64,000 nucleotides of DNA from Ricinus communis (taxonomy: Eukaryota > Streptophyta > Magnoliopsida > Malpighiales > Euphorbiaceae), in contig NC_063258.1 of NCBI RefSeq assembly GCF_019578655.1, positions 5,625,283-5,689,282 of the forward strand, given 5' to 3'. Position 1 is the first letter of the stretch. Each line of letters starts with the position of its first letter. Shown here in pieces: positions 1 to 15,090 of the stretch. Under the pieces are notes generated by a model, which saw nothing but the letters and a program-made list of their open reading frames with translations, ran no database searches and was not told the origin of the DNA. Made by a program: the position numbers and the translations under genes.

Positions 1-1836
1 AAAGTAATTCACATAGTATCTTTTTATTATGAAAAAATCACAATCTTTGCTAAATTTATACTCTTAAATTCTTATACTTTATCTATGTGTCTCTATTTAT
101 AAATAAGTAACATATTCTAAGTAGTTTTAAATAATGAAATATGTGCTAATTATTTAATACTAGACTATATACCTCATATATTTATTATAGAAATTATAAA
201 TGTTAGTCTATTTTTAAAATATTATTATTTAATATTAAATATTAAATTGTATTTATCAATTTCTTTTTATAATAGAAATAATAATAACGGTCATACAACG
301 CACGGTGAAACGACTACTATATATTAATTTTTGAAACCTAAAATATTTTTGACATCTATTTTAATTTTTGACACATAAATCTTTTATTTTGACATGTATA
401 CTTATTTTTGACACATGAAATTTAAGCTTATATGTAATTTTTTAGATTTTTCTATTAATTAATTGATTCATAAGTTACATCTAATCCTAGAAAATAGCAT
501 ATTGATTATATTTTAATATTATATTAACTAATAATAGTTTCCTAATCACATAATGATACTAATTATATCTTACAAATTTAAATACATAAGATTAATGAAA
601 CTTAAAGTTAAGAAAAAATTAATTTATATATTTAAATAATAATATTTTAGTAATGAAATGAGTTAACAACTTTAATATTGACACAACTCTTTTTTTGTTG
701 TTGTCAGAATTCACACTACCTTAATAAATTTAACAGATAATTTTATTTAATATTAAAATTAAAAGTTGATAATGTTTTTTGGCAATTACGATTTAATGAT
801 TTGCAATTGTTGGATCCAAAGCTAAGGAATGAACTCAAATTCATTTTTTTTTTTTTTGCTTCTTTTTTTTCTTTTGTAAGAAACTATTTTGTGTTTAGAA
901 AATAAATAAGTAGAAAACTAAGTAATGGAAACATAAAGTAGAAAATGAAAGCCGAAAATAATTTTTAGAACTAAACAATTTATCTTCTTTTATTTATTTT
1001 TTTTTGTTTGGAAGTGGACTTGTTTAATCAAGCCTTTCCCTTCTTATATTTTAAAAGTAATTTATTATTTATTTCATAATTTTTACTTTAATATACAAAT
1101 TGCTTCATATGTTGATTTTTTAATAAATTAAATTCCTTTATTATCTTTTCAAAACTAACTACTAGTCTCCTACATTTAAAATCAATACAGGTAAAGGACT
1201 AAATTAAAAAAATAAAATTACAACTTAATCTTTAATTTTTAACAAATATGAAATTCAAATAAAATTAATCCTTTTATTATATTAAAGTGAAATTATTAAC
1301 TTTAATGGAAGTAATGGTTAGTTTTACAATAATTTAATTTTAGTACTTAACAAAATTAATTAATTATCATTTTTACTTACTCTAATATTTAGCACAGTTC
1401 AATCTTAAGAATTTAAATATTTTAAAAATACTTATATTTAGAACCATATTATCAAATTAGCATATGATTTAATTTAAATTATTAAAATACAATACATATT
1501 TACAATTAGAGATACTTAATTGTGTTATTATTTTGATAGACACTAGAATTAAACTATGCTAAAAATGAAAATTTTACTTGACTTTAATAATAAAGATTAA
1601 TTTTAAATGATCTTAATACTTAAGAAGTTTAAAGATCAAATTGCAATTTTATTTTTAAATTTAGTACTTTGACTGTATTGACTTTGACTGCATAATTTAG
1701 TAGTTAGTTTTATAAGAACATAAAAGAATTTTAGCATAATAAAACCAACACAGAAATCAATTCGTATAATAGAGTAAAAATCAGAAGGTAAAATGTATTT
1801 ACCCCTAGTGATTTCAAAGTAATTTAAAAGTTAATA
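1..1836. other. AT-rich intergenic DNA, no gene seen
   Basis: I see no open reading frame with recognisable coding content, no RNA gene and no clear transposon termini here. The sequence is rich in A/T runs typical of plant intergenic DNA. Confidence 0.6.
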
Positions 1837-2090
1837 CTCTCTTCATTTCTTTTTATTTGCCGTTATTTTGGAGTTGCACAAGAATTAATAAAACTACTTC
1901 CTCCATTAATTAGGCTACATTCTAAAAATAATTGTCTAAACTATCCTTTTTCTTTTTAATAGAATCACTCAAATTAAATGCATTACTTATCTCTTATGTT
2001 TAATAAGAATAGAATTGGAAAAAATGAAAAAGAAAGTCTTATCGGATTGGTAAATCCTAGAAAATGAAACTTAAAAGGAAACGGAGGGAG
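1837..2090. repeat. Stowaway-like MITE (Tc1/mariner type)
   Basis: A 254-bp element. Its left end begins CTCTCTTCATTTCTTTTTA and its right end is the imperfect inverse, ending GGAAACGGAGGGAG. It is flanked on both sides by TA (1835-1836 and 2091-2092). CTCCCTCCGT-type inverted ends with a TA target duplication are the hallmark of Stowaway MITEs, which are non-autonomous mariner derivatives. It has no coding capacity. The left terminus has drifted from the consensus, so the copy is old. Confidence 0.72.
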
Positions 2091-2110
2091 TATTAATCTA
2101 GGAGAAAAAA

Positions 2111-2282
2111 AGATAAACTATCCATTTTTTTTTTATAGAAATACTCAAATTAAATGCATTAGTTATTTCTAACTTTTATAAGGACAGTATTGGAAAGAAA
2201 AATTAAAATGTTATTGCAAATTATAAAATGATAAATATTTAAAAAAATTCTAAAAAACGTCACTTAAAAGAAATAGAGAGAG
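2111..2282. repeat. Partial second copy of the Stowaway-like MITE
   Basis: Starting about 20 bp after the first MITE, the sequence repeats its interior (both contain CTCAAATTAAATGCATTA) and finishes with a degenerate right end AAATAGAGAGAG followed by TA. The left terminus is missing. It is probably a second insertion into or beside the first, or a tandem duplication. Confidence 0.6.
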
Positions 2283-2309
2283 TATTTAATAAAGTAAGAT
2301 TTAAGCATA

Positions 2310-3110
2310 AAATATCAAATCCGGCCAAATCAAGTATTAATTCAGCTTGGTGTTTATGACACCCGAAACTAATTCGTCAAACACGAAAGAAGATATGGGT
2401 TAAGGTTAAGATCTAATAAGTCCGGGTCAGTAAACAAAATGACTTGTTTATTACAGCTTGAAACGAGTCGTGTAACGGATTGACTCGCTAACTCATTGTA
2501 ATCCGTTTAATTTTTCGTATCATATGTCGGGTCATATCAACCAGATCCAATTTATTTATAATTCGTAAGAATTTTAAAAGATAAAAGATAGAATAACTAT
2601 ATATAAATATAAAAGTAAATAAAAATAAAATAGCTAAAAAATAAAATATGACAAATAAAAACTAATTAATATGATAATCCTAATAAATTTTTTTATTTCT
2701 TTACTTTTGTATCACTCCTCTCATAAAAAAAATTCTAACAAAATAAATTGGTACTATTTATATAAATTTTAAAGATGCTCCTTGTAGTAGCTGAAAATTT
2801 TATTTATAATTTGATACTCTCTATACTAATTTGAAAAAAAAATGTAATTTTTCATATTAAATATATTAAATCTTATGTCATTTGTATAACACGTTAAACG
2901 AGTCAAGTTTATGATTCATACACGACCCATTTAAATAAACGTGTTATGCGTGTTCATGTCACCCGTTAAAAATTCGTGTTGTGTTAGGATTGAGATAAAT
3001 TAACACTATTACTAAATTGGTTTTGTTTGTGTTGACCCTAATCAGGTCACCTGAATAGGTCAACTCGACAAAAACACGACCCACAGACACAATTTCACAC
3101 TCCTAACTTG
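2310..3110. repeat. Degenerate plant repeat with CACGAC/GGGTCA motifs
   Basis: The stretch contains many short motifs such as CACGACCC, CCGTTAAAAATTCGTG, GGGTCA and GACTCG in both orientations. These resemble dispersed plant repeats whose ends read like 'cgtgt-cacgac...ccta'. I cannot define termini or a target duplication, and I see no coding sequence. The family assignment is open. Confidence 0.35.
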
Positions 3111-3993
3111 GCGTGGCTGTATTTGAACTTATTTAATGAAAATCATTTAATAAATAATTTATGCTTAATCTACAAAAGGCTCAGCTCACTATGCTGATGA
3201 GTTGATTCGTTTATAAACTGATAGACTAACTCGTAAATATAAAATTATAACTTGATAATGATTTTCATTAGAAAAAAATTCATATATTTTTATGCATAAT
3301 AATTATAAAAATATTTACTAGGATAAAGTTATAAATTTTATTAAGTATATACCATAATTTGTATACAAATAATTTAAGTTTATTGATAGAAATTTAATTT
3401 TTAATTATAATCAATAAGTTTGTATAGTCCCCATCAAATTCATTTGTTATCATATAATATGAAACAATTTACTGAATTATACTCGATAAATAAAATTAAA
3501 TCTAATTGGTAAAAGATTCATAATACTAACCGAAAATCTAATTAAAAGAAATGTTAAACTAATATTCAGTAAGAAATTCTTATCCAAAAGTGCTTAGACA
3601 ATTTCTTACACGTAAACATAGGTTTCTACTTTCAAGTGGTCCCTTAGTAATGGCAGTATTATCAACATTAATATCAGCTGGCATCTGCCTTTTTTAATTG
3701 TTTCTCTTTTTTTTTTTCTTTTTTTCTTCAGAAGAATTATTGTTTCTCTCATAATAATTCCAAGTAATATATTTATGACCAATAGTACTATGTTGAATTG
3801 TGGGTTATTTCTATTGGAAGCCTTAACTGTAATTGTCTATCCAATACTGTCTATAAAACAATGGCATAAATATTATTTAATAAATTTTAAATATTGTATG
3901 AATATTTTACACTTGATATAGTAAAAAAGTTAAAAAGTCACATGAAAAATATAATTTTTAAAAATTCAAAGAAAATTGAATAGTAAAAGTATT
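3111..3993. other. Intergenic DNA, nothing recognised
   Basis: AT-rich sequence with T-rich tracts near 3700-3730. I see no gene, RNA or transposon boundary. Confidence 0.5.
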
Positions 3994-4370
3994 TGTGACA
4001 GCCTGACTTAGAGAAACAGTCTGACGAGGGCGGAAAATAGACACTGGGGCAAAGATAGAATGTCTGGACAATGAGTGGCTTTTGGCAGGCTTCTAGGATA
4101 GCAGCACTCTAAGGTACGGGAGTACATGAATGAATCGAATTGCACATCGAAATAGGATGGGGAATGATTGATAACATATATGTAAAGAGTTGGAACTAAT
4201 AACGTGAAACGCTTTTTGGTTGTTTGGCTGTGGAGTTATAGGAACTCCAAAATTAAACGTGTTTAATCCAGAAAAATTTTAAGATGGGGAATCTCCTGGA
4301 ATGTTCTTGAACCCGGCAAAAAAATAAAACCGTGATGCCAGTAGGGGCTAAAACGAACAATATCTAATGT
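3994..4370 (+). mobile_element. Solo LTR or fragment of a Cassandra-type TRIM retrotransposon
   Basis: The segment starts TGTGACAGCCTGACTTAGAG, an LTR-like TG start, and is much less AT-rich than its surroundings. Its middle (4241-4310) is clearly related to plant 5S rRNA, in the same order as the 5S internal promoter elements. Terminal-repeat retrotransposons in miniature of the Cassandra group are the known plant elements whose LTRs carry a 5S rRNA domain. No second LTR or internal region with a primer-binding site follows, so this is a solo LTR or truncated copy. The 3' edge is uncertain because no clean CA terminus or target duplication is visible. Confidence 0.7.
4241..4310 (+). other. 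5S rRNA-derived domain inside the Cassandra-like LTR
   Basis: The order of blocks follows plant 5S rRNA: GAACTCC, then TTAAACGTGTTT in the place of box A (5S has TTAAGCGTGCTT), then AAGATGGGG for the intermediate element, then TCTCCTGGAATGTTCTTG for box C. Several box positions are mutated, so independent Pol III transcription of this copy is doubtful. It is not a 5S rRNA gene: the first half of 5S is missing or unrecognisable. Confidence 0.68.
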
Positions 4371-7300
4371 AATATAATTTATATAATTTATTTAAAAAAA
4401 AGCTAGAGTAAAAGTATTAACATATTCTAATAGTATAAATTCATGCAAACCCATCGAGGACTAGTCTTCATCAAGTGAAAAATGTGCTGTTTAAAATGCC
4501 AAAGAAGAAGATAGGAATTGAAAAGGGAACATCAATGCAACAAAATTGAAAGCCAAAACAGAATTGGGAGACAGTATTATTAATAATAATATGATTCTAC
4601 GTATGCAATTGGCACAAAGATGTGACAGGTGAGTGGATGGGTTAATTGTACAATGGAAGCCATGGGAATGATTTTCAGCAAAGAAAAAAAGAAAATTATG
4701 AAATTGAGTAGGAAGAAGGGGAATGTGGAAAGTGGCAGAGTGAGAAAGAGACTGGCATAGGAAATTGACAACACCTAAGACTGTTAGACATATGTAGAGA
4801 AGCAGGTGGACCAGAAAGTTTCCCTCTTCTAGTTAAAGCCATCATGTGATCTTTCCTTTCCTTTCTTTTTTCCCTCTCCACTTTTATTTTTGAGCTTCTT
4901 TCTTTCCTCTCTGTTCTACTCTTATGATTTTTATATATCATGAGGTCATCATGTGATCTCTCATTCCCCTGTCCAAATTGCCAAACTTCAAGGTCTTCCT
5001 TCCTTTCTATTTATTTATTTGTTATATTCTGTCCTTTTCATAATATAGCACCCATGGAATTTTATGAACATTACTATATGGTCACTTTTTCTTTGTTTCT
5101 CTCTTTCTTTCTTTTTGTCTTTGTAGATGTCCAAAGAGTGAAAAATACAAGGCATTCCTTTACTTATATTTTACTCCATCTTTCTGCTATTTCCAGTTTT
5201 TTCTTTTACTTTTGTAATCATATTGTGTACTCCCCAATCCATAACTAATATACACCATAACTAATTAAAAAAAAATGATATAATCGGTTAATCACTTTAT
5301 ATATATTGTTTATTTATTAAATAAGATATACATATATTATAGATAGATATTATTGATGTAATTGAAGCTTTAATAAGAAGAATAAATAAGAAAATCAAAA
5401 TTAACTTCTTATAAGTTTGTTGATTGAAACATGAATATCAAATAAATCAGCATCAAAGATATATTGATTCTAAACATTAGAATATTGAAAATAAAAAAAG
5501 AAGATAAAAATAATTCATTCTGTTTTGATCATGAAAAGAATGGAATGCAATTTTTATTTGTATCAACTAGAATCTAGGTTATTACAAATCAAAACAACTC
5601 CAATTAGATCATAATGACTATTCCGGCCGAGAATAATGAGATGTATTGAAATAAAGGATAATTTTATAAAATGAAATTAATTGTTAATAACTCTAGTAAT
5701 TTAGTTAACCTAATTTCTAGATTATATGTTAAATTCTTTCATTCATTTTTAAAATTAAAAATAGAATCCTTTTTTTCTTCAGAAAAATATTCTATCGTAA
5801 ATTAAAATTTAAAAGCTCCAAGAATCCAAAAACTCTCCAAAATCATCTCTTTTATCTTATCTATCACTTCATTTTGTCTATACAGTTTATCTAGGTATTA
5901 TTTGATACGATCAGCAACTGATTGAAATTAAATCAACTATCAGCTAATGATTCCTAAATTTTTACTAAACGCTTTAATATAATTATTCAGTGAGAAACAA
6001 TTATCACCTGCACAATTTAGTATGCCCGAAATCAAACTTGTTTTAACCAAAAGTCCCTGACAAGTACTGATGTGGTTCAACTAGCTGTCAATGCGCTTAA
6101 TGAATTCCAGCAATGTCGTAGGAAGGAGCAAACTACAACTCATCAATCTTATTTTTCGCATGTATGAATGCTCCTGCTCATGGCTGAATAAAATTAAACA
6201 TCACAGTCAACAGTACTTGATAATATAAGAACTTTGATTTCTTCTAATTCTTAATGCAAATCACTTCTTTCCTCAATTTCTTTTTTGGTAGTTTGAACTC
6301 ATCTGGTGGAACTTTATGGTTGCTTATTTAAAATTTGAGATTTTATAATATTATATTTTGGTGATTTAACACAGACGCTTCAGAAATATTTTATTTCAAT
6401 GACAAATTTAATGGTTGTGACGAAGTTCACGTTTTTTTGATATGCCTGAATTAGAACTTAAAATATTTAATTATTTTTTGGACAAACTTAAAAATATTAT
6501 CTAGTTAAGATCTATCCAATAAGGCGTTGAGATAGAATGAAAAATCTAATCCAAATAAGAGAACTCTCAATTTAGTCTGGTTTGATTTTGAACAGTACTT
6601 GGTTGGATAAAGGTGTGCTTTGGCTAGGGAACATGTTTAAGCTTTGGTAAGTTAACATTTTCAAATAATACATAAATACTTCTTACTATTTAAATAATGT
6701 AAAAGTATTTTTTAATGAATTGTGATTTAATGGAACGAAGAATTTTATCCTAATTTTAAAAAAAATTGAGCCAATTTGGACATCAGCCAAAATGTCAAGG
6801 GTCTTTGTTGAACTTTTGTGTAATTTTGATATCAGGATGAACTAGGCGAAGCTAAAATAAGTTTATTCGAAATGAAGCCCAACCCATAAGTGGGCAAACT
6901 CTAACTATGGACAAATGGTCAATTTGCCCCTTAAATTTGTGTCAAGGGATCAAATAAATCCAATTTCATCTTTTTCCAATAATTAGACCCACAACTCCTA
7001 TTTTGAGGTCAAATAAATCCAAATATTGACATATACAATACTTGCATTATAGGCATTTGTCAAAGAGCGTGAATTGAGTGTTTATTAATAAAACTGATTT
7101 TATTGATGTTATTGGTTTTACTGATTTGTTAAATGAAAATGGCGGAGTGTAATGGTGAATATACAGTTGCAACAGTGGTGGAAGTAAAATAATGGTGGCA
7201 GTGTTGCAAGAAAAAATTAATTGATTAAAGAAAAAAATAAAAAAAAATATGAGTGTTTTGTTATTTAAGAAGAAAAAGAAAACAAAAAATAAATATTTTA

Positions 7301-8504
7301 ATATATTTTAATGTATCAAAAGAAAGTGAGATGCACATATAGAGATGAGCTAAAATTTGGGCTGACTTAGTTTTTAAATAGAAATTATGGATTTAATTGT
7401 TAGACAAAATGAGATTGGAGTAATTTGAGCTAAAAACACAACTTTAACGTCATATTGTCCTTTTGTCTCTCTATCTTTTATTAAATCTAAAAATTATTTT
7501 TATTGAGCTATTATAATCTTACGCTATGGATGGACCGAAAATGTTTTTAAAAAGAAAAATTTAAGAATATAAATTATTTTATTATTTTTAATACAATTTT
7601 ACTTAATTTTAATGACCATTGCAAAAGTGTTAGATCAAAATCTTCTTTTTTTTTTTCTTAAATTCAACCCATTGGTGTAGTATTTTATTTAAAAGCAGTC
7701 ATATGGTGTAACATTGTTCTGAAGAAAAAATGGAAAAGTAAATGCTGCTGTTGGTTTTTCTTTAATTTGTATATTTGTTTGTTTAAATGTTTAATAAGAC
7801 ATGCAATTGTAAAAGACATATACATCCTCTCGTTGTTTAATTTATGTACATAAGTTTCTAAATAAGAAGGGGAGAAAGGAGAACACATAAGAGTTTTTGC
7901 TGTTTCACTGAAGCTAACCTTTCTAAATCACAAATGAAAATTAAAAAAATTAATTAAAATTATAAAAAAATCTATACTTAGTATACCTCACAACTAATAG
8001 GAAAATAACGTGTATTTAGTACTAGATCATTGACACATATTATATTATTTAAAATTAATAAATATGTATCAATCATTTATCAGTTTCGTATATAGACGTG
8101 GACATACGCTAAGCTAAAATTATGTGTGTTTCAGCCTTTTAATTTTGATACATGACACCACGAAGAATCTGATTAAAATTAAGTGGCATGATAATATTTC
8201 ATATTTATTTGATTGTCATGTGACTGCGACATTGCTCTTAAACTACTTAGATTGAATTATATTTCTTAACCCTAATCGCCATATATAATTACTTTTGACC
8301 GATCTCTTCCACTGGCTATAATTACCGTAATGGTTTAAAGTAAACTATTTCTTCACAATTAGAAAGATATAACAGCATTATCAAGGTACACGTTTGAATT
8401 TTTAGAGTTAGTTAGTTCTTCATACAAAAGTTCTTTCTGGATCTACTAAAACAAATTTCTTGTTACTTGATAAGTCGTCGGTTGAAATTTTTTCTAGCTC
8501 GATC
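4371..8504. other. Long AT-rich intergenic region
   Basis: I find no convincing gene. The small ORFs around 4580-5248 lie in pyrimidine-rich low-complexity DNA on both strands and look like chance ORFs. The stretch at 5880-6000 has CAACTATCAGCTAATG-like motifs that recur in the first intron of the tubulin gene and may be traces of an old MITE family. Confidence 0.5.
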
Positions 8505-8564
8505 CTGATTGGATGAGAGCGCTTGTGGGGAGACCTGATTGGATGAGAGCGCTTGTGGGGAGAC
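8505..8564 (+). repeat. Perfect 30-bp tandem duplication
   Basis: Two identical adjacent 30-bp units run 8505-8534 and 8535-8564; each begins CTGATTGGATGAGAGCGC. The next bases (CTGCGA) start a third unit that then diverges. The block lies in a somewhat GC-richer stretch (about 8460-9000) that could be the remnant of an LTR, but I see no paired LTR. Confidence 0.9.
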
Positions 8565-10360
8565 CTGCGACAATCAAGTCGAACAGAGAAATAATAAAAC
8601 AATAATAATGAGATTAAGGCTAGAATGAGTAATTTAAGATTTTATTTTGTATATCATATTTTTTTATATACGAGAGCAAATAGAGTTTTTTAGGGACCTA
8701 TCTTTTTATTGGTTATTTGTTCTTTATTTTTATTGTCTTGGAGATCTCCTATTGGCTATGGTACAATGTTGTATGTTAATCCTCGCTACATGTCCTGTAC
8801 TTTTTTTCTTCTCCATCAAATTGGGTCATGGACCACTCGATAAGTTTTTTAAGTTTAGATAGTACCAACTGTTCCTTTCATGATGAATAGGGATGATGGT
8901 TTGTATTTTACGGGAACCTATTAGATCTCATGGACTAATGTCTGGTCGTCATATATAACCAACCTTGATCTCCTCAGAAGATTGGTCGATCAATTGATAC
9001 CTAGCTTCTATATTCAAGAGAGATAGTACAATAATCATTATGTTCTTTTCAACTATTATTTTTATGTATCGAGTTTAAAACCTAGCTATCACAATAATAA
9101 TATCTTAATTATGTGTAACTTTACTAGAAATAATATGTGTAAAAACCATGGAACAGGACATGATAAAGCATGCATCTTCCTCTAGTCCTTCAAGATTTTC
9201 AGATTTTTACAGCAGCTTGCAAGTCTTTAAAATACAAACATATTAAATTTCTCATGCACCATTAACTCATATATGATATATACATGTCTAGAGAATTTAA
9301 GAACAATATTTAATTATTAAAAATCGAGAATAATTATATACGTTTTTGTTTATTTATTAGTTGAAGCCAGAAAAAATTAATGTCTATTTTCATTGTTTAT
9401 TAATTAATTTGGACACAGTGTGTTCGTTTTGCAGTAGCAGCCTTATGCTTATGAGAATGAACATAACAAAACCTTTTTATACTTTTTTTTTAAATATATA
9501 ATCTTAGGTTTTTATTTTGTTCTAATATAGAACTGTGACACCATGCTTAGAACCAATTATCTGCATTCAATTACTTAGCTGGTCAAATACTAAATTGAGG
9601 AGAATTAGTCCCTACATGATTATGATTTTCTTTAATATTATATTTTTCTTAAGAAATTTATTATTTAGAGTTTTGAATTCTCATTGTCTATGATCATTTA
9701 TGGGGTATTGAATTCTTCCTCTATAGGAGTGGTGAAAAAAATAAAAATTAAAACAGACATTCAACAATCGAACTCGTTAAAAGATATTTATAAAATCGAT
9801 ATGTGGCTTAGAACCATCGAATTTTCGCAGAATTACAATCTATTGCTTCATCAATACAATCGATGACTGTTACAAGTAAAATTATTTATATGTACGTTTT
9901 GATGTTTGATGTCTATTTTTATCTTTTATATTAAAATATCCTTTTCAATTTTCATTTAATAGAATATTCAATTTTTTTTCTAAAAGAAAGTAAGACTTGT
10001 GACTAATTTGAAAAAACAAAATTGAAATTTTAAGATTTTCTTTTACCTTATTCCTCTATTTTTAGACACATCCATGTTTGCAACATGGAGAATAAATATT
10101 TGAAATTGAGCCTGAATTTTTAAGTCATAAATTATAAATGTAATTATTAATACTGGGGATTAAAGAAAGTTGGTACTAAAAGAAACCAATGAATCATAAA
10201 AATTGGTCTCTTGAGCCGGCATCAATATTCATGCCATTGCCAATAGCTACAAATGGCAAGAAAATTCCACTTGCAAACAGACGCTTGACTCATCTTTCAC
10301 TAGACGGACAATTCTCCACCGTTGGATCACTATCCATAAAACATCTGGATCATTTTTCTT
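8565..10360. other. Intergenic DNA upstream of the tubulin gene
   Basis: No supported gene. The last 200 bp become less AT-rich and lead into the tubulin promoter. The short ORFs here have no recognisable domain. Confidence 0.5.
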
Positions 10361-10380
10361 CTCCAATCACATATATAAAT
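10361..10380 (+). promoter_or_regulatory. Core promoter of the beta-tubulin gene (CCAAT and TATA box)
   Basis: TATATAAAT at 10372-10380 is a good plant TATA box, about 130-140 bp upstream of the ATG, with a CCAAT at about 10363. This predicts a transcription start near 10405 and a 5' leader of about 100 nt. No ATG lies between the TATA box and the tubulin start apart from one at 10395 (in CCCATGAGTCC), which would be upstream of the predicted start site. Confidence 0.6.
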
Positions 10381-10510
10381 ACCCATCATCACCCATGAGT
10401 CCTGCAACCCTAATTTGTTACGCCTTTAAAGGGAGAGTTAGTTAACAGTTAGAAAGTCCACTGGCATTCCCATTTTGCCCTTGGGCTGAAAACATTCAAC
10501 TGGGCCGAAC

Positions 10511-13110
<2,600 letters not shown>

Positions 13111-13760
13111 ATTTGTTCGGCTAATTTGTTGCTTCGTATGTTTCGAGCAGTGATCAATCAGTAGATTGAAGTTGTTTTCATGAAAGTTTTTATGGTGATG
13201 ATAATGGATCGATGCTTGAAAAATTTTAAGTAATTTCTAATAGCTTTCCTCCAGGAGTTCATTGGTTATGTAAGACTTCCTCAAAATCATAAATGAAATT
13301 GCAATATTACTGTTTATTGGCTATTTTTATTGGATTTGTTTATTTTGTTTAAGATATCCCTTTTCCTGGATAGCTTAAAATTTTTGTTACTTTATGTACA
13401 ATAAACAAATTGATTGAAGTAAATTAGTTTATCAAGAAATGCTAAATATAAGGGTGAAACATGCATCTTTTCCCTTGAGAAAGAACGAGTGAAGTGAAGA
13501 ATAATATATTAATGAGAAGAACAATAAATGAAAATATAAAAATTAACAAAAAAGCTTAATACAAATATAACACCGTGATGACAAAAGGAGAAAAATCTTC
13601 ACATCGAAAAGTTAGTATATGAATTTATTTATCACGTCATTAATAGACTCATTTAAAAAAATTAACAATATTTCATTTTGTCATTTTCATATCATTTTTA
13701 TCTCTAAAATTAAATATTTGTTAATTTTTTAACTGTTTGTTAATTTTAGAGGTAAAATTT
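13111..13760. other. Tubulin 3' flank
   Basis: Presumed 3' UTR for the first 150-250 bp (an AATAAA-like CATAAATGAA occurs near 13290), followed by AT-rich DNA up to the Copia-1 target site. The last five bases, AAATT at 13756-13760, are the left target duplication of Copia-1. Confidence 0.5.
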
Positions 13761-14028
13761 GTAGAAACTAATACAAGGAATAAGAAGAATAGAATATAGA
13801 CATTTTTTTATTACTTTTGGAAGAAACAAGATACAACTATATATAGACTAATTAGCTTAACGAGCAAATAGTTTTTTGGTTATCCTACATTAAATACAAT
13901 GCAATAAATAACCTATATATACTTAGCCACTAAGTATACTTAGTCAACAAGAACTTGATAAATAAGTACTTGATTAAGAAGTACTTAGACGTTAAGTATT
14001 TACACCACACAAATATCTATGTTCAACA
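13761..14028 (-). repeat. Copia-1 3' LTR
   Basis: 268 bp, TG...CA ends (on the - strand TGTTGAACA...TTCTACA). Nearly identical to 18435-18701. It borders the polypurine tract at 14029-14040. Confidence 0.95.
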
Positions 14029-14040
14029 CTCCCCCTCAAG
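14029..14040 (-). other. Copia-1 polypurine tract
   Basis: On the - strand this reads CTTGAGGGGGAG, directly before the 3' LTR. It is the plus-strand DNA primer site. Confidence 0.85.
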
Positions 14041-15078
14041 ATGGAGCATAGATATCTATCATGCCCAACTTGTCAATCACTTCATTAAATACTCGTCCAC
14101 AAACTCCTTTCATAAGAATATCTGCAAGTTGATCTTCTGACTTTACGAATGGAAAACTTATGCACCCTTTGTCAATATTTTCTCTAATAAAGAACCAATC
14201 TATTTCAACATGTTTAATACGGTCATGTTGAATAGGATTGTGAGCAATCATAATTACTGCTTTATTGTCACAATATAGATCCATTGCTTTGACAAGATTA
14301 AAACTAAGATCCTTCAATATATTCTATACCCAAAGTAGTTCACATACTCCATGAGCCATACCATGAAACTTAGATTCTGCACTTGATCTAGCAACAACCT
14401 TTACTTCTTGGCTCTGAATGTCACCAAATTCCCACATATAAATGTAAAATGGCCTGAGGTTGACCTTCTATTCACCATATCTCCTGCCCAATCTGCATCA
14501 GTGTATCCCATTACTTCCATATTACCACCTTTTCTGAATAAGAGACCTTTTCCTGGAGTTTTCTTCAAGTATCTAAGAATTCGAAAGATCGCCTTCATAT
14601 GATCTTCACTGGGATTATGCATGAACTAACTTACAACGCTAATGGCATATGCAATATCAGGTCGAGTATGAGAGAGATAAATCAGCCTTCTTACCAAGCA
14701 TTGGTATCTTGCTTTGTTACAAGGAACTTGATCAGGAAACGTTCCCAAGTGATGATTTGCTTCAATCGGAGTATCTATCAGTTTACAGTCAAGCATCCCA
14801 GGTTCTGCAAGAAGGTCTAATATGTGCTTCCGTTGAGATATGAAAATATCTTGATTTGACCTTGCAACTTTAATGCCTAGAAAGTATTTTAACTAACCCA
14901 AATCCTTCATCTCAAATTCTCGAGATAAATAGGTTTTTAGGGCCTCCATTTCTACTTCGTCATTTCCAGTAATAACCATATCATCAACATAAACAATAAG
15001 AGCAGTAAGCTTTCCTGATTTCCTTTTTATAAACAAAGTATGATCAGGATTACTTTGTCTATATCCAAATGCCTTCAT
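14041..15078 (-). pseudogene. Copia-1 pol, C-terminal part: end of reverse transcriptase and RNase H
   Basis: Read on the - strand, this covers the catalytic half of the copia reverse transcriptase, with the YVDDM active site (within 14893-15078), then RNase H with GYTDADWAGD and the downstream CDNKAVIMIAHNP and KHVEIDWFFIRE blocks typical of copia RNase H. Breaks near 14890, 14620 and 14400 interrupt one continuous reading frame into at least three pieces, and the domain order is kept. This would process reverse-transcribed retroelement DNA in virus-like particles if intact. Confidence 0.88.
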
Positions 15079-15090
15079 GCTCTTTGTGAA

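Noticed and set aside
4580..5248. Three short ORFs (64-102 codons) on both strands
   Set aside because: They lie in pyrimidine-rich low-complexity DNA, overlap on opposite strands and have no recognisable domain or splice context.
8647..8862. A 71-codon hydrophobic ORF
   Set aside because: Its hydrophobicity comes from T-rich DNA; no homologous motif, promoter or splice structure is visible.
10189..10398. A 69-codon ORF just upstream of the tubulin gene
   Set aside because: It overlaps the CCAAT/TATA promoter region of the tubulin gene and shows no domain.
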